A stretch of 64,000 nt of DNA from Enterovirga sp. (GCF_028290205.1 NZ_JAQGKF010000009.1:1-64000), one strand, 5' to 3'; shown: positions 21,013 to 29,637, counted from the first letter of the stretch. The notes: a model not told the origin generated them from the letters alone. Numbers and translations: made by a program.

Positions 21013-21930
21013 TCAGCTGCGGCTGCGGCCGAGCACCAGCCGCCGCACCGCCCGGAGCGGCGCCGTGGCCCGCCAGAAGACACTGTTCTGGATGATCTTC
21101 AGCGCGGCGTCGGACTGAATGAGCTTCTCGAGCTGATCCTTCAGCTCCGGATCCATCTGGTCGCCGACCTCGGGCCGGAACAGCAGCACGCCGGTATTGG
21201 CCGCGATCGAATTCTCGAAATCATAGGCGAAGGAGGTCAGCTTCGCCCGCTCCGCCGCGTCCGCGGCCTCGAAGATCGCCGTGTGCTTGTCGAAGGTCCA
21301 GATGTTCGACTGGTCGCCCTGCCGGAAGCCATTGCGAATCGAGCGGGCGTCCTCCATCGCGTAGACGCCGTCCGGCGCCACGACCCAGGCGCCATAGCCC
21401 TGGCGCAGGCACCAATTGGTGATCGAGTTCGGGCCGACCTCGAATTTCAGCGACTCGGTTCGGCTGTTGCAGCCGTAGGGGTAGCGCTGGATGCGCCCGC
21501 AGCGGATCAGGAAGCCGGTGCCCCGGATGTGCGGCCGGTGCTCGAACGAGGCCATCGAGCCGTACAGCCCGTCGCCGTGCCGCTCGCGCGCCTCGGCGAA
21601 AGCCTTGAGCCAGCCTCGCTGCTTGAAATGCGCCCAGGAGGAGAAGCACATCACCCAGTCGTCGGCCGGCAGGGTGTAGGCCGCATAGACATGGGCGCCG
21701 ATGTCCCAGCCCGAGCCCCGGTACACGATGACCTCGTGCGGGATGCCGGCGAAGATCTCGGCCACTTCGGGCGAATAACCGCCATTGGAATCGATCAGGC
21801 AGAGCCGGTGCTCGTAGTCGGGCGGATAGGCCTTGTAGGTCTCGGCGAAGCGCCGCGCCGCCTCCCGGTAATGGGCCGGCGCGGGCGCGTTCGGCAGGTT
21901 TCCGGCAAGGACGAAGGTGAGATTGATCAT
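21013..21930 (-). CDS. Glycosyltransferase-like hypothetical protein, last gene of the CDP-sugar operon
   Basis: 305 residues from ATG 21930 (MINLTFVLAGNLPNAPAPAHYREAARRF); ATGA overlap with the end of rfbD. It shares order and wording with the plus-strand neighbour: SGWDIGAHVYAAY, DWVMCFSSWAHFKQRGWL, HIRGTGFLIRCG, KFEVGPNSITNWCLRQGYGAWVVAPDG. The shared E(V/S)GP(N/D)SIT element suggests a common binding site. No transmembrane segments. It ends six bases from the end of the plus-strand paralogue. Probably a glycosyltransferase for the same polysaccharide; function unproven. Confidence 0.72.
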   Translation of the reverse strand: MINLTFVLAGNLPNAPAPAHYREAARRFAETYKAYPPDYEHRLCLIDSNGGYSPEVAEIFAGIPHEVIVYRGSGWDIGAHVYAAYTLPADDWVMCFSSWAHFKQRGWLKAFAEARERHGDGLYGSMASFEHRPHIRGTGFLIRCGRIQRYPYGCNSRTESLKFEVGPNSITNWCLRQGYGAWVVAPDGVYAMEDARSIRNGFRQGDQSNIWTFDKHTAIFEAADAAERAKLTSFAYDFENSIAANTGVLLFRPEVGDQMDPELKDQLEKLIQSDAALKIIQNSVFWRATAPLRAVRRLVLGRSRS

Positions 21931-22796
21931 CGGGTCCGGCTCACAAGCGCGCCGACATATTCCGCCAAGGCATCCTGCCAGGGCCGCAAGGACACGCCGT
22001 GCGCGGCGGCGGTGCCGCAATCCAGAACCGTGTAGGCCGGGCGGACCGGCGCATAGGCGCCCCTCCGGTCCACCGGCACGACGCGGGTCGAGACCCCGGC
22101 GAGCTGGAAGATCTCGGCCGTGAACCTGGCCCAGTCGCAACTTCCCGCATTGGTCAGGTGGTACAGGCCGGGGGGCGCGCCCGAGGTCAGGAGCTGGATG
22201 GTGGCGGTGGCGAGATCGGCCGCCGAGGTCGGCGTACAGGTGAGGTCGGAGCCGACCTCGATCCTGTCGAGTCGGCGGGCATCGGCCAGCCGGTTGACCA
22301 CGAAATTGCCCTTCTGCCGGCTCGGCGCGCTGCCATAGAGCCCGCAGGTCCGGATCACGAAGGCGCCCTCCGGATGGGCGGCGAGCGCCGCCCGCTCCCC
22401 GGCGAGCTTGGAGATGCCGTAGCACTGGATCGGCTCGGCGAGGTCCGTCTCCCGGTAGGGCCGGCGGCTCTTGCCGTCGAAGACGTAGTCGGTGGACACG
22501 GTGACAAAGCGCGCGCCGATCTCGGCCGAGGCCTTGGCGATGGCCGAGACCGCGACCGCGTTGATGGCGAGAGCGCGGGCGAAATCCGCCTCGCACACGT
22601 CGACGAGATGCAGGGCGCTCGCATTCACCACGAGGTTCGGGCGCAGCTCGCGCACCAGAGCGGCCGCGCCCGCAGCATCGGCCATGTCGAGCGCCGTGCG
22701 GGACGGGGCGGTGATCTCCCAGCTATCCTCCGCCTGGAGGCGCAGCTCCGTTCCGAGCTGCCCGGAGCCGCCGAAGATCAGGGTGCGGAGCTTCAT
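21927..22796 (-). CDS. rfbD: NDP-4-keto-6-deoxyhexose reductase (RfbD/RmlD-like)
   Basis: A short-chain dehydrogenase of 289 residues from ATG 22796. NAD(P)-binding loop LIFGGSGQLGTELRLQ, TVSTDYVFDGKSRRPYRETD and the catalytic YGISK match dTDP-4-dehydrorhamnose reductases. It reduces the 4-keto group, the last step of 6-deoxyhexose synthesis. Here the donor is probably CDP-linked because rfbF and rfbG are in the operon. Start overlaps the stop of rfbC (ATGA) and its own stop overlaps the next gene (ATGA). The track start is 83 residues too long. Confidence 0.9.
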   Translation of the reverse strand: MKLRTLIFGGSGQLGTELRLQAEDSWEITAPSRTALDMADAAGAAALVRELRPNLVVNASALHLVDVCEADFARALAINAVAVSAIAKASAEIGARFVTVSTDYVFDGKSRRPYRETDLAEPIQCYGISKLAGERAALAAHPEGAFVIRTCGLYGSAPSRQKGNFVVNRLADARRLDRIEVGSDLTCTPTSAADLATATIQLLTSGAPPGLYHLTNAGSCDWARFTAEIFQLAGVSTRVVPVDRRGAYAPVRPAYTVLDCGTAAAHGVSLRPWQDALAEYVGALVSRTR

Positions 22797-23335
22797 CGGG
22801 CGGCTCCGTCCGCGAGGAGCGGCCAGGTCCGGTCCTTGTCGGCGATGACCGTGACGGGAAGCGGCCAGCCGATGCCGAGGGCCGGGTCGTCCCAGCGCAG
22901 CCCCGCGCCCGCGCCCGGCGCGAAGGGGGGCGTGATCGAATAGGCGATCTCGGTCGCGTCCTCGAGCGTCTGGAAGCCGTGCGCGAACCCGTCCGGGATG
23001 TAGAGCGCGAGGCCGTTCTCGGCCGAGAGCCGGAACCCGCGCCACTGCCGGAAGGTCGCGCTGTGCGGCCGCAGATCCACCACCACATCCTGGATGGCGC
23101 CGCGGGTGCAGCGGACGAGCTTGGTCTCGCTGTGCGGCGGCAGCTGGAAGTGCATGCCCCGCACGGTGCCGGCCCGATGGTTGAACGACAGGCTGGCCTG
23201 CGGAAAATCGGTCACGAGCCCTTCGCGGGCGAATTCCTCCGCGCAGAACACCCGCACGAAATAGCCGCGTTCATCGGCGTGGCGCTCGGGATGGACCAGG
23301 ACGAGGCCCGCGAGGTCCAGCCGCTCGTATCTCAC
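22793..23335 (-). CDS. rfbC: NDP-4-keto-6-deoxyhexose 3,5-epimerase (RfbC/RmlC-like)
   Basis: A cupin of 180 residues (GTG 23335, VRYERLDLAGLVLVHPERHADERGYFVRVF). The active-site histidine lies in RAGTVRGMHFQLPPHSETKLVRCTRG and the C-terminal half has LYIPDGFAHGFQTLEDATEIAYSIT. After SIT the family often has an acidic/aromatic pair (TDYY); here it reads TPPFAP, so the stereochemical outcome (3-, 5- or 3,5-epimerisation) is open. Start overlaps the stop of the C-methyltransferase gene (GTGA). It is missing as a separate entry in the track, buried in a longer ORF. Confidence 0.9.
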   Translation of the reverse strand: MRYERLDLAGLVLVHPERHADERGYFVRVFCAEEFAREGLVTDFPQASLSFNHRAGTVRGMHFQLPPHSETKLVRCTRGAIQDVVVDLRPHSATFRQWRGFRLSAENGLALYIPDGFAHGFQTLEDATEIAYSITPPFAPGAGAGLRWDDPALGIGWPLPVTVIADKDRTWPLLADGAAR

Positions 23336-24591
23336 GGCACGATCTCGAGCCGGGGGATCGGCACCACGAAGCGGCCGCCCCATTCCCGGATAAAGGCGAG
23401 CTGGCCGATCACCTCCTCGCGGATGTTCCAGGGCAGGATGAGCACGTAATCCGGGCGGCTGTCGTGGATCGCCTCCGGCGCCTTTACGGGGATGCGCACG
23501 CCCGGCAGGTAGCGGCCCTGCTTCATCGGGTTGCGGTCCACGGTGAAATCCAGCAGGTCCGTGCCGACCCCGCAGTAATTGAGCAGCGTGTTGCCCTTGG
23601 CCGGGGCGCCGTAGCCGGCAATGGTCGCGCCGCTCTCGCGCAGGTCGATCAGGAAGCGCAGGAGGTCCCGCTTCACCTTGCGGACCTTGTCCTCGAAGCC
23701 CGCATAGCCCTCGGGCCGGTCGTAGCCGCCGGCCCGCTCGCGTGCCTTCAAGCTCGCCACGGATCCCTGCACCGGCAGAGCTGTATGGGCGGCGTGCCGG
23801 GCATAGATCCGCAGGGACCCGCCATGCGTCGGGATTTCCTCCACGTCGAACACCGTCAGGCCCTGGGCCGCGAAGATGCGCTCGGCGGTGTGCAGCGAGA
23901 AATACGAGAAATGCTCGTGGTAGATGGTGTCGAACTGCATGCCCTCGACGAGCCGCACCACGTGCGGAAACTCCATCGTGACCACGCCGCCCGGCGCGAG
24001 CAGAAGCGCCATCCCGGCCACGAAGTCGTTCACGTCCGGCACATGGGCCAGGACGTTGTTGCCGAGGATCAGATCGGGCCGCTTGCCCTCCTGTTTCAGC
24101 CGCGCGGCCAGGCGGGTGCCGAAGAAATCGACCACCGTCGGCACGCCCTTCTTCTCCGCCGCCGCCGCCACGGTGTGGGACGGATCGATGCCGAGGATCG
24201 GGATGCCGCGGGCCTTCAGATATTGCAGCAGGTAGCCGTCGTTGGAGGCGAGCTCGACCACGAGGCTCTCCGGCCCGAGCCCGAGCCGTCCGACGATCAT
24301 GTCGCAATAGGCCCGCGCATGGGCGAGCCAGCTCTCCGAGAACGAGGAGAAGTAGACGTAGTCGTCGAAAATCGCCTCGGCCGAGGCGTGCTCCGGCAAT
24401 TGCACCAGCGTGCAGCTGTCGCAGACATAGGTGGTGAGCGGGAAGCTCGCCTCCGCCTTGGACAGGTCCTCGGGCCTGAGGAAGGAATTCGACGGCGGCG
24501 TCGCCCGCAGATCGCAGAACACGCGCGACAGCGGCGCCTGACAATGGCGGCAAAGCGGGCCGGCCGCTGCCGGCGCCTGGGTCTCGCTCAC
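23332..24591 (-). CDS. SAM-dependent sugar C-methyltransferase
   Basis: 419 residues with the three-part build of NDP-sugar C-methyltransferases: an N-terminal zinc region (CRHCQAPL ... YVCDSCTLVQLPEHA), a central SAM-binding domain (VVELASNDGYLLQYLKARGIPILGIDPS; ILGNNVLAHVPDVNDF) and a C-terminal domain (IAGYGAPAKGNTLLNYCGV; LILPWNIREEV). The catalytic-type motif YHEHFSYFSL is present. The family methylates C3 of 4-keto-6-deoxy sugars. In this operon it would act on the CDP-4-keto-6-deoxyglucose made by RfbG, giving a branched sugar. Start GTG overlaps the stop of rfbG (GTGA). Confidence 0.9.
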   Translation of the reverse strand: MSETQAPAAAGPLCRHCQAPLSRVFCDLRATPPSNSFLRPEDLSKAEASFPLTTYVCDSCTLVQLPEHASAEAIFDDYVYFSSFSESWLAHARAYCDMIVGRLGLGPESLVVELASNDGYLLQYLKARGIPILGIDPSHTVAAAAEKKGVPTVVDFFGTRLAARLKQEGKRPDLILGNNVLAHVPDVNDFVAGMALLLAPGGVVTMEFPHVVRLVEGMQFDTIYHEHFSYFSLHTAERIFAAQGLTVFDVEEIPTHGGSLRIYARHAAHTALPVQGSVASLKARERAGGYDRPEGYAGFEDKVRKVKRDLLRFLIDLRESGATIAGYGAPAKGNTLLNYCGVGTDLLDFTVDRNPMKQGRYLPGVRIPVKAPEAIHDSRPDYVLILPWNIREEVIGQLAFIREWGGRFVVPIPRLEIVP

Positions 24592-25709
24592 GTGGTTGCC
24601 TCCGTCTCGGCCGATGTCGTGGTCCGGCGGGGACCTGCGAGGCTCTCATAAGCCGCGATCTGCTCCAGCACGAGCCGGGCCGGATCGCGACCCTCGCGGC
24701 GGCCCCGCTCCCAGCTCACCGTCCAGCTCAGCGCCTCGTCGAGCCCGAGCCGCGGCCGCCAGCCCAGGCCGATCCTGGCCTTCGAAGCGTCCACGGCGAG
24801 GAGCCCCGCCTCATGCGGCTGCGCGCCCTCGACGAGGTGCCAGCGGGCCGAGCCGCCCCAGAGTTCGACCAGCCGATCGGCCAGCACCGAGACGGGCTGC
24901 ACGTCGCCGATCTCGGGCCCGAAGTTCCAGGCGCCCGCCACGTCCGGCGCGTCGCTGCGGCAGAGCCGTTCGGCGAGGAGCAGGTAGCCGGAGAGCGGCT
25001 CCAGCACGTGCTGCCACGGCCGGGTCGCGGCCGGGTTGCGGATCGCGACCGACTCGCTGCGCCCGAGGGCGGCCAGGCAATCGGGCACGAGCCGGTCCGC
25101 CGACCAGTCGCCGCCCCCGATGACGTTGCCGGCGCGGGCCGTGGCGACGCCCACGCCCGCCGCGGCCAGAAAGGAACGCCGCCAAGCGGCCGTGACGATC
25201 TCGGCGCAGGCCTTGCTGGCGCTGTAGGGGTCGTGGCCGCCGAGCGGGTCGCTCTCGCGATAGGGCCACACCCATTCGCGGTTTTCGTAGCACTTGTCGG
25301 TCGTGACCGAGACCACGGCCCGAACGGAGGACGTGGCGCGCGCGGCCTCGAGCACGTTCACCGTGCCGAGGACGTTGGTCGCCAGCGTGGCGACCGGCTC
25401 GGCGTAGGATCGGCGCACCAGCGCCTGGGCGGCGAGGTGAAGCACCACCTCGGGCTGGGCCGCCGCGAAGGCGGCCGCCACGGCGGCCGGATCGCGGATG
25501 TCGCCGATCCGAGAGGCGGAGTCGCCGCCGATTCCGGCGAGCTCGTGCAGGCTGGGCTCGGTCTCGGCCGGCAGCCCCAGGCCGAACGGCACGGCGCCGA
25601 GCCGCTTCAGCCAGAGCCAGAGCCAGGCTCCCTTGAACCCGGTCTGGCCCGTCAGAAGAACTCGCCGGCCCGCCCAGAAGGCCGGATCCGGGCCTACCAG
25701 AGCCGCCAC
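24588..25709 (-). CDS. rfbG: CDP-glucose 4,6-dehydratase
   Basis: Converts CDP-D-glucose to CDP-4-keto-6-deoxy-D-glucose. About 373 residues from GTG 25709 (ALVGPDPAFWAGRRVLLTGQTGFKGAWLWLWL). SDR motifs: TGQTGFKG, LHLAAQALVRRSY, SVTTDKCYENREW and catalytic DPYSASKACAE. The KCYENREW segment distinguishes RfbG from dTDP-glucose dehydratase RmlB. The start overlaps the end of rfbF by 16 bases, so the cassette is translationally coupled. The track start is 46 codons too long. Confidence 0.94.
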   Translation of the reverse strand: MAALVGPDPAFWAGRRVLLTGQTGFKGAWLWLWLKRLGAVPFGLGLPAETEPSLHELAGIGGDSASRIGDIRDPAAVAAAFAAAQPEVVLHLAAQALVRRSYAEPVATLATNVLGTVNVLEAARATSSVRAVVSVTTDKCYENREWVWPYRESDPLGGHDPYSASKACAEIVTAAWRRSFLAAAGVGVATARAGNVIGGGDWSADRLVPDCLAALGRSESVAIRNPAATRPWQHVLEPLSGYLLLAERLCRSDAPDVAGAWNFGPEIGDVQPVSVLADRLVELWGGSARWHLVEGAQPHEAGLLAVDASKARIGLGWRPRLGLDEALSWTVSWERGRREGRDPARLVLEQIAAYESLAGPRRTTTSAETEATT

Positions 25710-26467
25710 GGTGCCGATCCGCTGGCCCACAATTCCTCGAGGTGGCGCTTGTCGCGCAGGGTGTCCATGGCCTGCCAGAAACCCTCGTGACGGTAGGAGC
25801 GCAGTTCGCCATCGCGCGCCAGGCCTTCGAGCGGAGCCTGTTCCCACACGGTGCTATCGCCCTCCACCCGGTCGAGCACGCGCGGATGGAGCACGAAGAA
25901 GCCGCCGTTGATCCAGCCGCCGTCGCCGCCCGGCTTCTCCTGAAAGCCCTTCACCTCGTCGCCGGCGAGGCGCAGCGCGCCGAACCGGCCCGCGGGCTGA
26001 ACGGCCGTCACGGTGGCGTCGCGGCCATGCGCCTCGTGGAAGTCGATCAGGGCCCGCACGTCGATGTCAGCGACGCCGTCGCCATAGGTCATGCAGAACG
26101 GGTCGTCGCCGAGAAACGGCCGCACGCGGCGCAGCCGGCCGCCGGTCATGGTGTCCTGCCCCGTGTCGATCAGCGTGATCTTCCACGGCTCAACATCCCG
26201 ACGGTGGATGGTTGTCTGGTGAAGGCGAAAATCAAATGTCACGTCGGACAGGTGGAGGCCGTAATTCGAGAAGTACTCCTTCACGACATAGCCCTTGTAC
26301 CCAAGGCAGATCACGAACTCGTCGATGCCGAAATGCGAGTAGATCTTCATGATGTGCCAGAGGATCGGTCGCCCTCCGATCTCGATCATGGGCTTCGGCT
26401 TGAGTTCGGTCTCCTCGCTGATGCGCGTGCCGAACCCTCCCGCCAAGATGACGGCCTTTTTGACCAT
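25694..26467 (-). CDS. rfbF: Glucose-1-phosphate cytidylyltransferase
   Basis: Makes CDP-glucose from CTP and glucose-1-phosphate, the entry to CDP-deoxyhexoses. 257 residues from ATG 26467 (MVKKAVILAGGFGTRISEETELKPKPMIEIGGRPILWHIM), preceded by GGAAGGG. The nucleotidyl-transfer loop GGFGTR, the ELKPKPM lysines and CMTYGDGVADID match the RfbF family. The acceptor-side FWQAMDTLRDKRHLEELW closes the fold. It is the first gene of the minus-strand operon rfbF-rfbG-methyltransferase-rfbC-rfbD-21013. Confidence 0.95.
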   Translation of the reverse strand: MVKKAVILAGGFGTRISEETELKPKPMIEIGGRPILWHIMKIYSHFGIDEFVICLGYKGYVVKEYFSNYGLHLSDVTFDFRLHQTTIHRRDVEPWKITLIDTGQDTMTGGRLRRVRPFLGDDPFCMTYGDGVADIDVRALIDFHEAHGRDATVTAVQPAGRFGALRLAGDEVKGFQEKPGGDGGWINGGFFVLHPRVLDRVEGDSTVWEQAPLEGLARDGELRSYRHEGFWQAMDTLRDKRHLEELWASGSAPWRLW

Positions 26468-26533
26468 CCGGTCGCCCTTCCAACGCTGTTGCCCGCCGAT
26501 AGCGTCTTTTGCCAGCCGCGGCAAAGGCCGGCG

Positions 26534-26752
26534 TCAGCCGCCGGGCTCGGGGGCGATCAGGCGCGCGAGAGCGTCTGCGACGGCGGGCGTAACGGTGCGC
26601 TTGTACCTGCGGTGGACGAGCTGGCCGTTGTGGTAGACGTCCTGCTCCACATAGAGGCGCTCTCCATCCCAGCGGAGCACTTGGTCGCTCTCCACGCTTT
26701 CCTTGACGCCCAGTGCGGGTCGCAGCACGGCGTCATCGACTTGTCCTGGCAT
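26534..26752 (-). CDS. Small hypothetical protein (72 aa)
   Basis: A 72-residue soluble protein with a strong ribosome binding site (GGAGGGAG about eight bases before the ATG) and consistent G/C third positions. The core, LRWDGERLYVEQDVYHNGQLVHRRYKR, is a beta-rich charged stretch followed by a helical tail (PAVADALARLIAPEP). No family recognised. It is 66 bases upstream of rfbF on the same strand and could share its promoter from the AT-rich region upstream. It does not look like a sugar enzyme. Confidence 0.65.
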   Translation of the reverse strand: MPGQVDDAVLRPALGVKESVESDQVLRWDGERLYVEQDVYHNGQLVHRRYKRTVTPAVADALARLIAPEPGG

Positions 26753-26784
26753 TCCCAGCTCTCCCTCCGTGGGCCAGCAAAGCG

Positions 26785-26800
26785 GCCCGCCGCAGCGGGC
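26785..26800. other. GC hairpin upstream of the small hypothetical gene
   Basis: Inverted repeat GCCCGC/GCGGGC with a CGCA loop, about 30 bases upstream of the ATG at 26752. On the minus strand it would fall in the leader RNA of that gene and of rfbF if the promoter lies in the AT-rich island near 26900. A structural leader element is inference. Confidence 0.3.
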
Positions 26801-26892
26801 GGCAAGCGCGTGCGCTCGTCAAGCTCGCGCTGCCTCGGCCAGTGCGCGATCGGACCACGTCCCGCGCTCCCCTTGACGGAAATCGACTGGCA

Positions 26893-26926
26893 GTGTTCTA
26901 GTACTTATCTAGTGTATCAAGAACAC
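26893..26926. promoter_or_regulatory. Spaced inverted repeat in an AT-rich intergenic island, operator/promoter candidate
   Basis: Perfect seven-base inverted repeat GTGTTCT/AGAACAC separated by 20 bases (centre-to-centre 27). The spacer contains CTAG twice. The stretch from about 26880 to 26990 is clearly AT-richer than the surrounding DNA. TTGACG at 26873 on the plus strand could be a -35 element, but no good -10 follows at 17 bases. The island separates the minus-strand polysaccharide operon from the plus-strand small gene, so it probably holds one or both promoters. Confidence 0.4.
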
Positions 26927-27025
26927 GCGGGATCATTCCTCGGTCGACTCTGTCGATGTTCTTCCCCAAAACTGGTCTCGAGTTTTACCTTGCGGGCGCC
27001 CCGCAGGTGACGGGTGGGGGGTGGT

Positions 27026-27292
27026 ATGCCGGACGTCTTCAGGAAAGCCATCGACCAGATCATGCGCGGCGCGCCTCCCGGCCCGGTCCACACGGACGCG
27101 CCCGCGCGCCCCGAAAGCTTCGGCTGGCTGCGCCGAGCGGACCACGACGTCGTCGGCGGGGCGGCCTGGGAGCGGCCGGACGGAGAGATCTGCGTCCTCC
27201 CCCGTCCGGTCCTGCCGGCCGATCGTCCCGCCCAGGGTTCCCCCGCGGGCGGGCCGCCCGGTTCAGCCGAGGCGGCTCAGGCCGCCGATTGA
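27026..27292 (+). CDS. Small hypothetical protein (88 aa)
   Basis: 88 residues from ATG 27026 (MPDVFRKAIDQIMRGAPPGPVHTD), with strong G/C third-position bias through the frame. The N-terminal half has an amphipathic helix, then FGWLRRADHDVVGGAAWERPDGE, then a Pro/Gly/Ala-rich tail. No family recognised. A GTG four codons upstream is an alternative start. The 3' end overlaps the end of the GGDEF-EAL gene by 16 bases on the opposite strand. Confidence 0.55.
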   Translation: MPDVFRKAIDQIMRGAPPGPVHTDAPARPESFGWLRRADHDVVGGAAWERPDGEICVLPRPVLPADRPAQGSPAGGPPGSAEAAQAAD

Positions 27293-29637
27293 TGCTGCTG
27301 CCGCACGCCGGCGATCGGCATGGGGCGGCCAAACAGCCATCCCTGCGCCTGCTCCACACCGAGCGCGACGATGACGCGACGCTGCGCCTCTGTCTCGATC
27401 CCCTCCACCACCACCCGCATGCCGAGCTTGCGGGCGAGCTGGCACACGACCTCGATGATGGCGCGGGACGGGCTGTCCGAGGTGAGCTGCTCGGCGAAGG
27501 TGCGGTCGATCTTGACCTTGGAGAACGGATACCGGGCCAGATAGGCGAGCGAGGAATAGCCGCTCCCGAAGTCATCGAGGGAGAAGCGCACCCCGAGCCG
27601 CCGCAGCGTCCGGATGGCGTCCAGCGTCTTGTCCTGATCGGCGATGAGGAGGGACTCGGTCACTTCGAGCTCGAGCCGATCAGGGCTGAGGCCGCTTATC
27701 AGGAGCGCATCCTTGACCGCCTCGATGAGGCGGGACGGCTCGTTGAACTGGAAGGCCGAGACGTTCACGGCCACGCTGACGGATTTCGGCCAAGTGGTGG
27801 CGTCGGCGCAGGCCTGCCGCAGGGCCCAGGCTCCCATCCCCACGATGAGCCCGGTCTGCTCGGCGATCGGAATGAAGTCGGCCGGCGAGATCGGCCCCTT
27901 CTCCGGGTGATGCCAGCGCATCAGCGCCTCGTAGGACCGGACCTGATTGGTGCGAGCATCGACGATCGGCTGGTAGTTGAGGAAGAGCCGGCCGGTCCGG
28001 GCCGCCTCGCGCAGATCGGTCTCCATCTCGCGCCGGTGCGACAGGTCTTCGGCAATCTCCGGCCGGTACAGCACGGCCATGTTGCGGCCCTGGGCCTTGG
28101 CCGAATAGAGCGCCATGTCGGCCGAGCGCATCAGTTCGCTCGGCTCGGCGCCGTGCTCGGGGCCGAGCGCGATGCCGATGCTGGAGGTCACCGACAGGAT
28201 CTTCCCCTCGATATCCATCGGCTGAGCGAGATCGGAAATGATGCGCTGGCCGAAGGCGAGCGCGGAGGCGTCGTCGGTCACCGTCGCGAGGAGGAGGAAC
28301 TCGTCGCCGCCGAAACGGCCCACCAGCCCGCCATCGGCCACGATCCGGCTCAGCCGCTCGGCCACCTTCACCAGAAGGTTGTCGCCCGCCTCATGGCCCT
28401 GCGTGTCGTTGACGACCTTGAAGTTGTCGAGGTCGACATAGAGGAGCGCGAGCTTCTCACCCGGCTTCACGAATTCCAGGGAGGTCCTCAGCACTTCGCC
28501 GAACCGGAACCTGTTCGGCAAGCCGGTCAGGGTATCGCAATGGGCCATGCGCTCGATCTGCGCCGCCGCGGCTTTCCGGGCCGAGGCGTCCTCCGTCAGC
28601 ATCAAGATGCCGCCGTCCTCGGTGATCTCGACGGTGATGACGTAGGTCTGACCACTTTCCGCTAGGATCTCGCGCTCGCCGCCCTGGGACAGCTCGCTGG
28701 CGCGCTGGCAGAGCTCCTTGAGGTCCGCCACCGATTGCGGGGCCAGGGTCTGCGACCTCACCAGGCTGGCGCCGATCTGGTCGAAACTCACCCCGATCAG
28801 CACGTCCTCCCTCGACAGACCGTAGAGTTCGAGGAAGCGCGTGTTGGAGACCTCGAGCCGCAGGTCAGGGCCGAACATGCACAGCCCGTGCGTCATGGAG
28901 TTGAGAGCGGAATCGAGGGTGAGATTCTTGCGCTGCAGAGAGGCGGCCAGGAGTTCGGATTCCTTGCGGGCCGCGGCGAGCTGCAACAGGTTGCGGTTCA
29001 GCGAAAACACGATGGACACGTTCGTGACCACGAACAGGATGATGTAGAGCGAGATCACCTCGTAGAGAGGCTCAGCGGCGAAGTGCAGCCCGAGGATCAG
29101 CGGGATGCAGAACGAGGCGAGCTGAACCAGCACGAACCGGGGACGGCCCGCGTTGCGGGCCACGTAGCCGGACGCGAACGAGATCACGACGCCGACCATC
29201 ATGATGTGGCACGGCACGTTGTCGGTCAGCGCCAGCGCCGCGAAGCTCACCACCCCGAGCAGCAGGGAGAAGCCCGTGGAGCCGAGGAAGTACTCGCGAT
29301 CCCAGTGCAGCAGCTCAGCGGTGCTCATGGCGTGCACGCTGCGACGGCGGAATCTCAGCACCGTGCTCAGGCGGAAGACCAGCAGCGTGGCTGCCGCGAG
29401 CGTGAAGGCCTTGAAGAGCGGGTTGCCCGATGCGTACCAGCAGAACAGCGGTGCGAGGGTGCCGACCACCGTTCCGATGATCAGTGTGGTCGGCGAGGAA
29501 AATAGGGACGCGACGAGCACCCGGTAGGCCTGCGCCTCCGACGCCGGATCAGCCAGACCCGCGGACCCAGCCGGTGGGACGTTCGCCTCTCCGGCTCCCG
29601 CCCCGGCCCCAGACGCCGCGGATGTCACTACCGCCAC
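27277..29637 (-). CDS. Membrane GGDEF-EAL protein (c-di-GMP turnover)
   Basis: About 786 residues from GTG 29637, preceded by GGGAG; the track start is 27 codons longer. N-terminal membrane region of five or six helices (roughly 40-215), a short coiled coil (RKESELLAASLQRKN), a PAS-like sensor (LNSMTHGLCMFGPDLRLEVSN), then GGDEF and EAL domains. The cyclase signature is intact (GRFGGDEFLLL, about residue 443), and so are phosphodiesterase motifs SYEALMRW, NVSAFQF and LDDFGSGYSSL. No RxxD inhibitory site is seen before GGDEF. So both c-di-GMP synthesis and breakdown are possible. The next gene upstream encodes an RpfF-like enzyme on the same strand. Confidence 0.95.
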   Translation of the reverse strand: MAVVTSAASGAGAGAGEANVPPAGSAGLADPASEAQAYRVLVASLFSSPTTLIIGTVVGTLAPLFCWYASGNPLFKAFTLAAATLLVFRLSTVLRFRRRSVHAMSTAELLHWDREYFLGSTGFSLLLGVVSFAALALTDNVPCHIMMVGVVISFASGYVARNAGRPRFVLVQLASFCIPLILGLHFAAEPLYEVISLYIILFVVTNVSIVFSLNRNLLQLAAARKESELLAASLQRKNLTLDSALNSMTHGLCMFGPDLRLEVSNTRFLELYGLSREDVLIGVSFDQIGASLVRSQTLAPQSVADLKELCQRASELSQGGEREILAESGQTYVITVEITEDGGILMLTEDASARKAAAAQIERMAHCDTLTGLPNRFRFGEVLRTSLEFVKPGEKLALLYVDLDNFKVVNDTQGHEAGDNLLVKVAERLSRIVADGGLVGRFGGDEFLLLATVTDDASALAFGQRIISDLAQPMDIEGKILSVTSSIGIALGPEHGAEPSELMRSADMALYSAKAQGRNMAVLYRPEIAEDLSHRREMETDLREAARTGRLFLNYQPIVDARTNQVRSYEALMRWHHPEKGPISPADFIPIAEQTGLIVGMGAWALRQACADATTWPKSVSVAVNVSAFQFNEPSRLIEAVKDALLISGLSPDRLELEVTESLLIADQDKTLDAIRTLRRLGVRFSLDDFGSGYSSLAYLARYPFSKVKIDRTFAEQLTSDSPSRAIIEVVCQLARKLGMRVVVEGIETEAQRRVIVALGVEQAQGWLFGRPMPIAGVRQQHQSAA

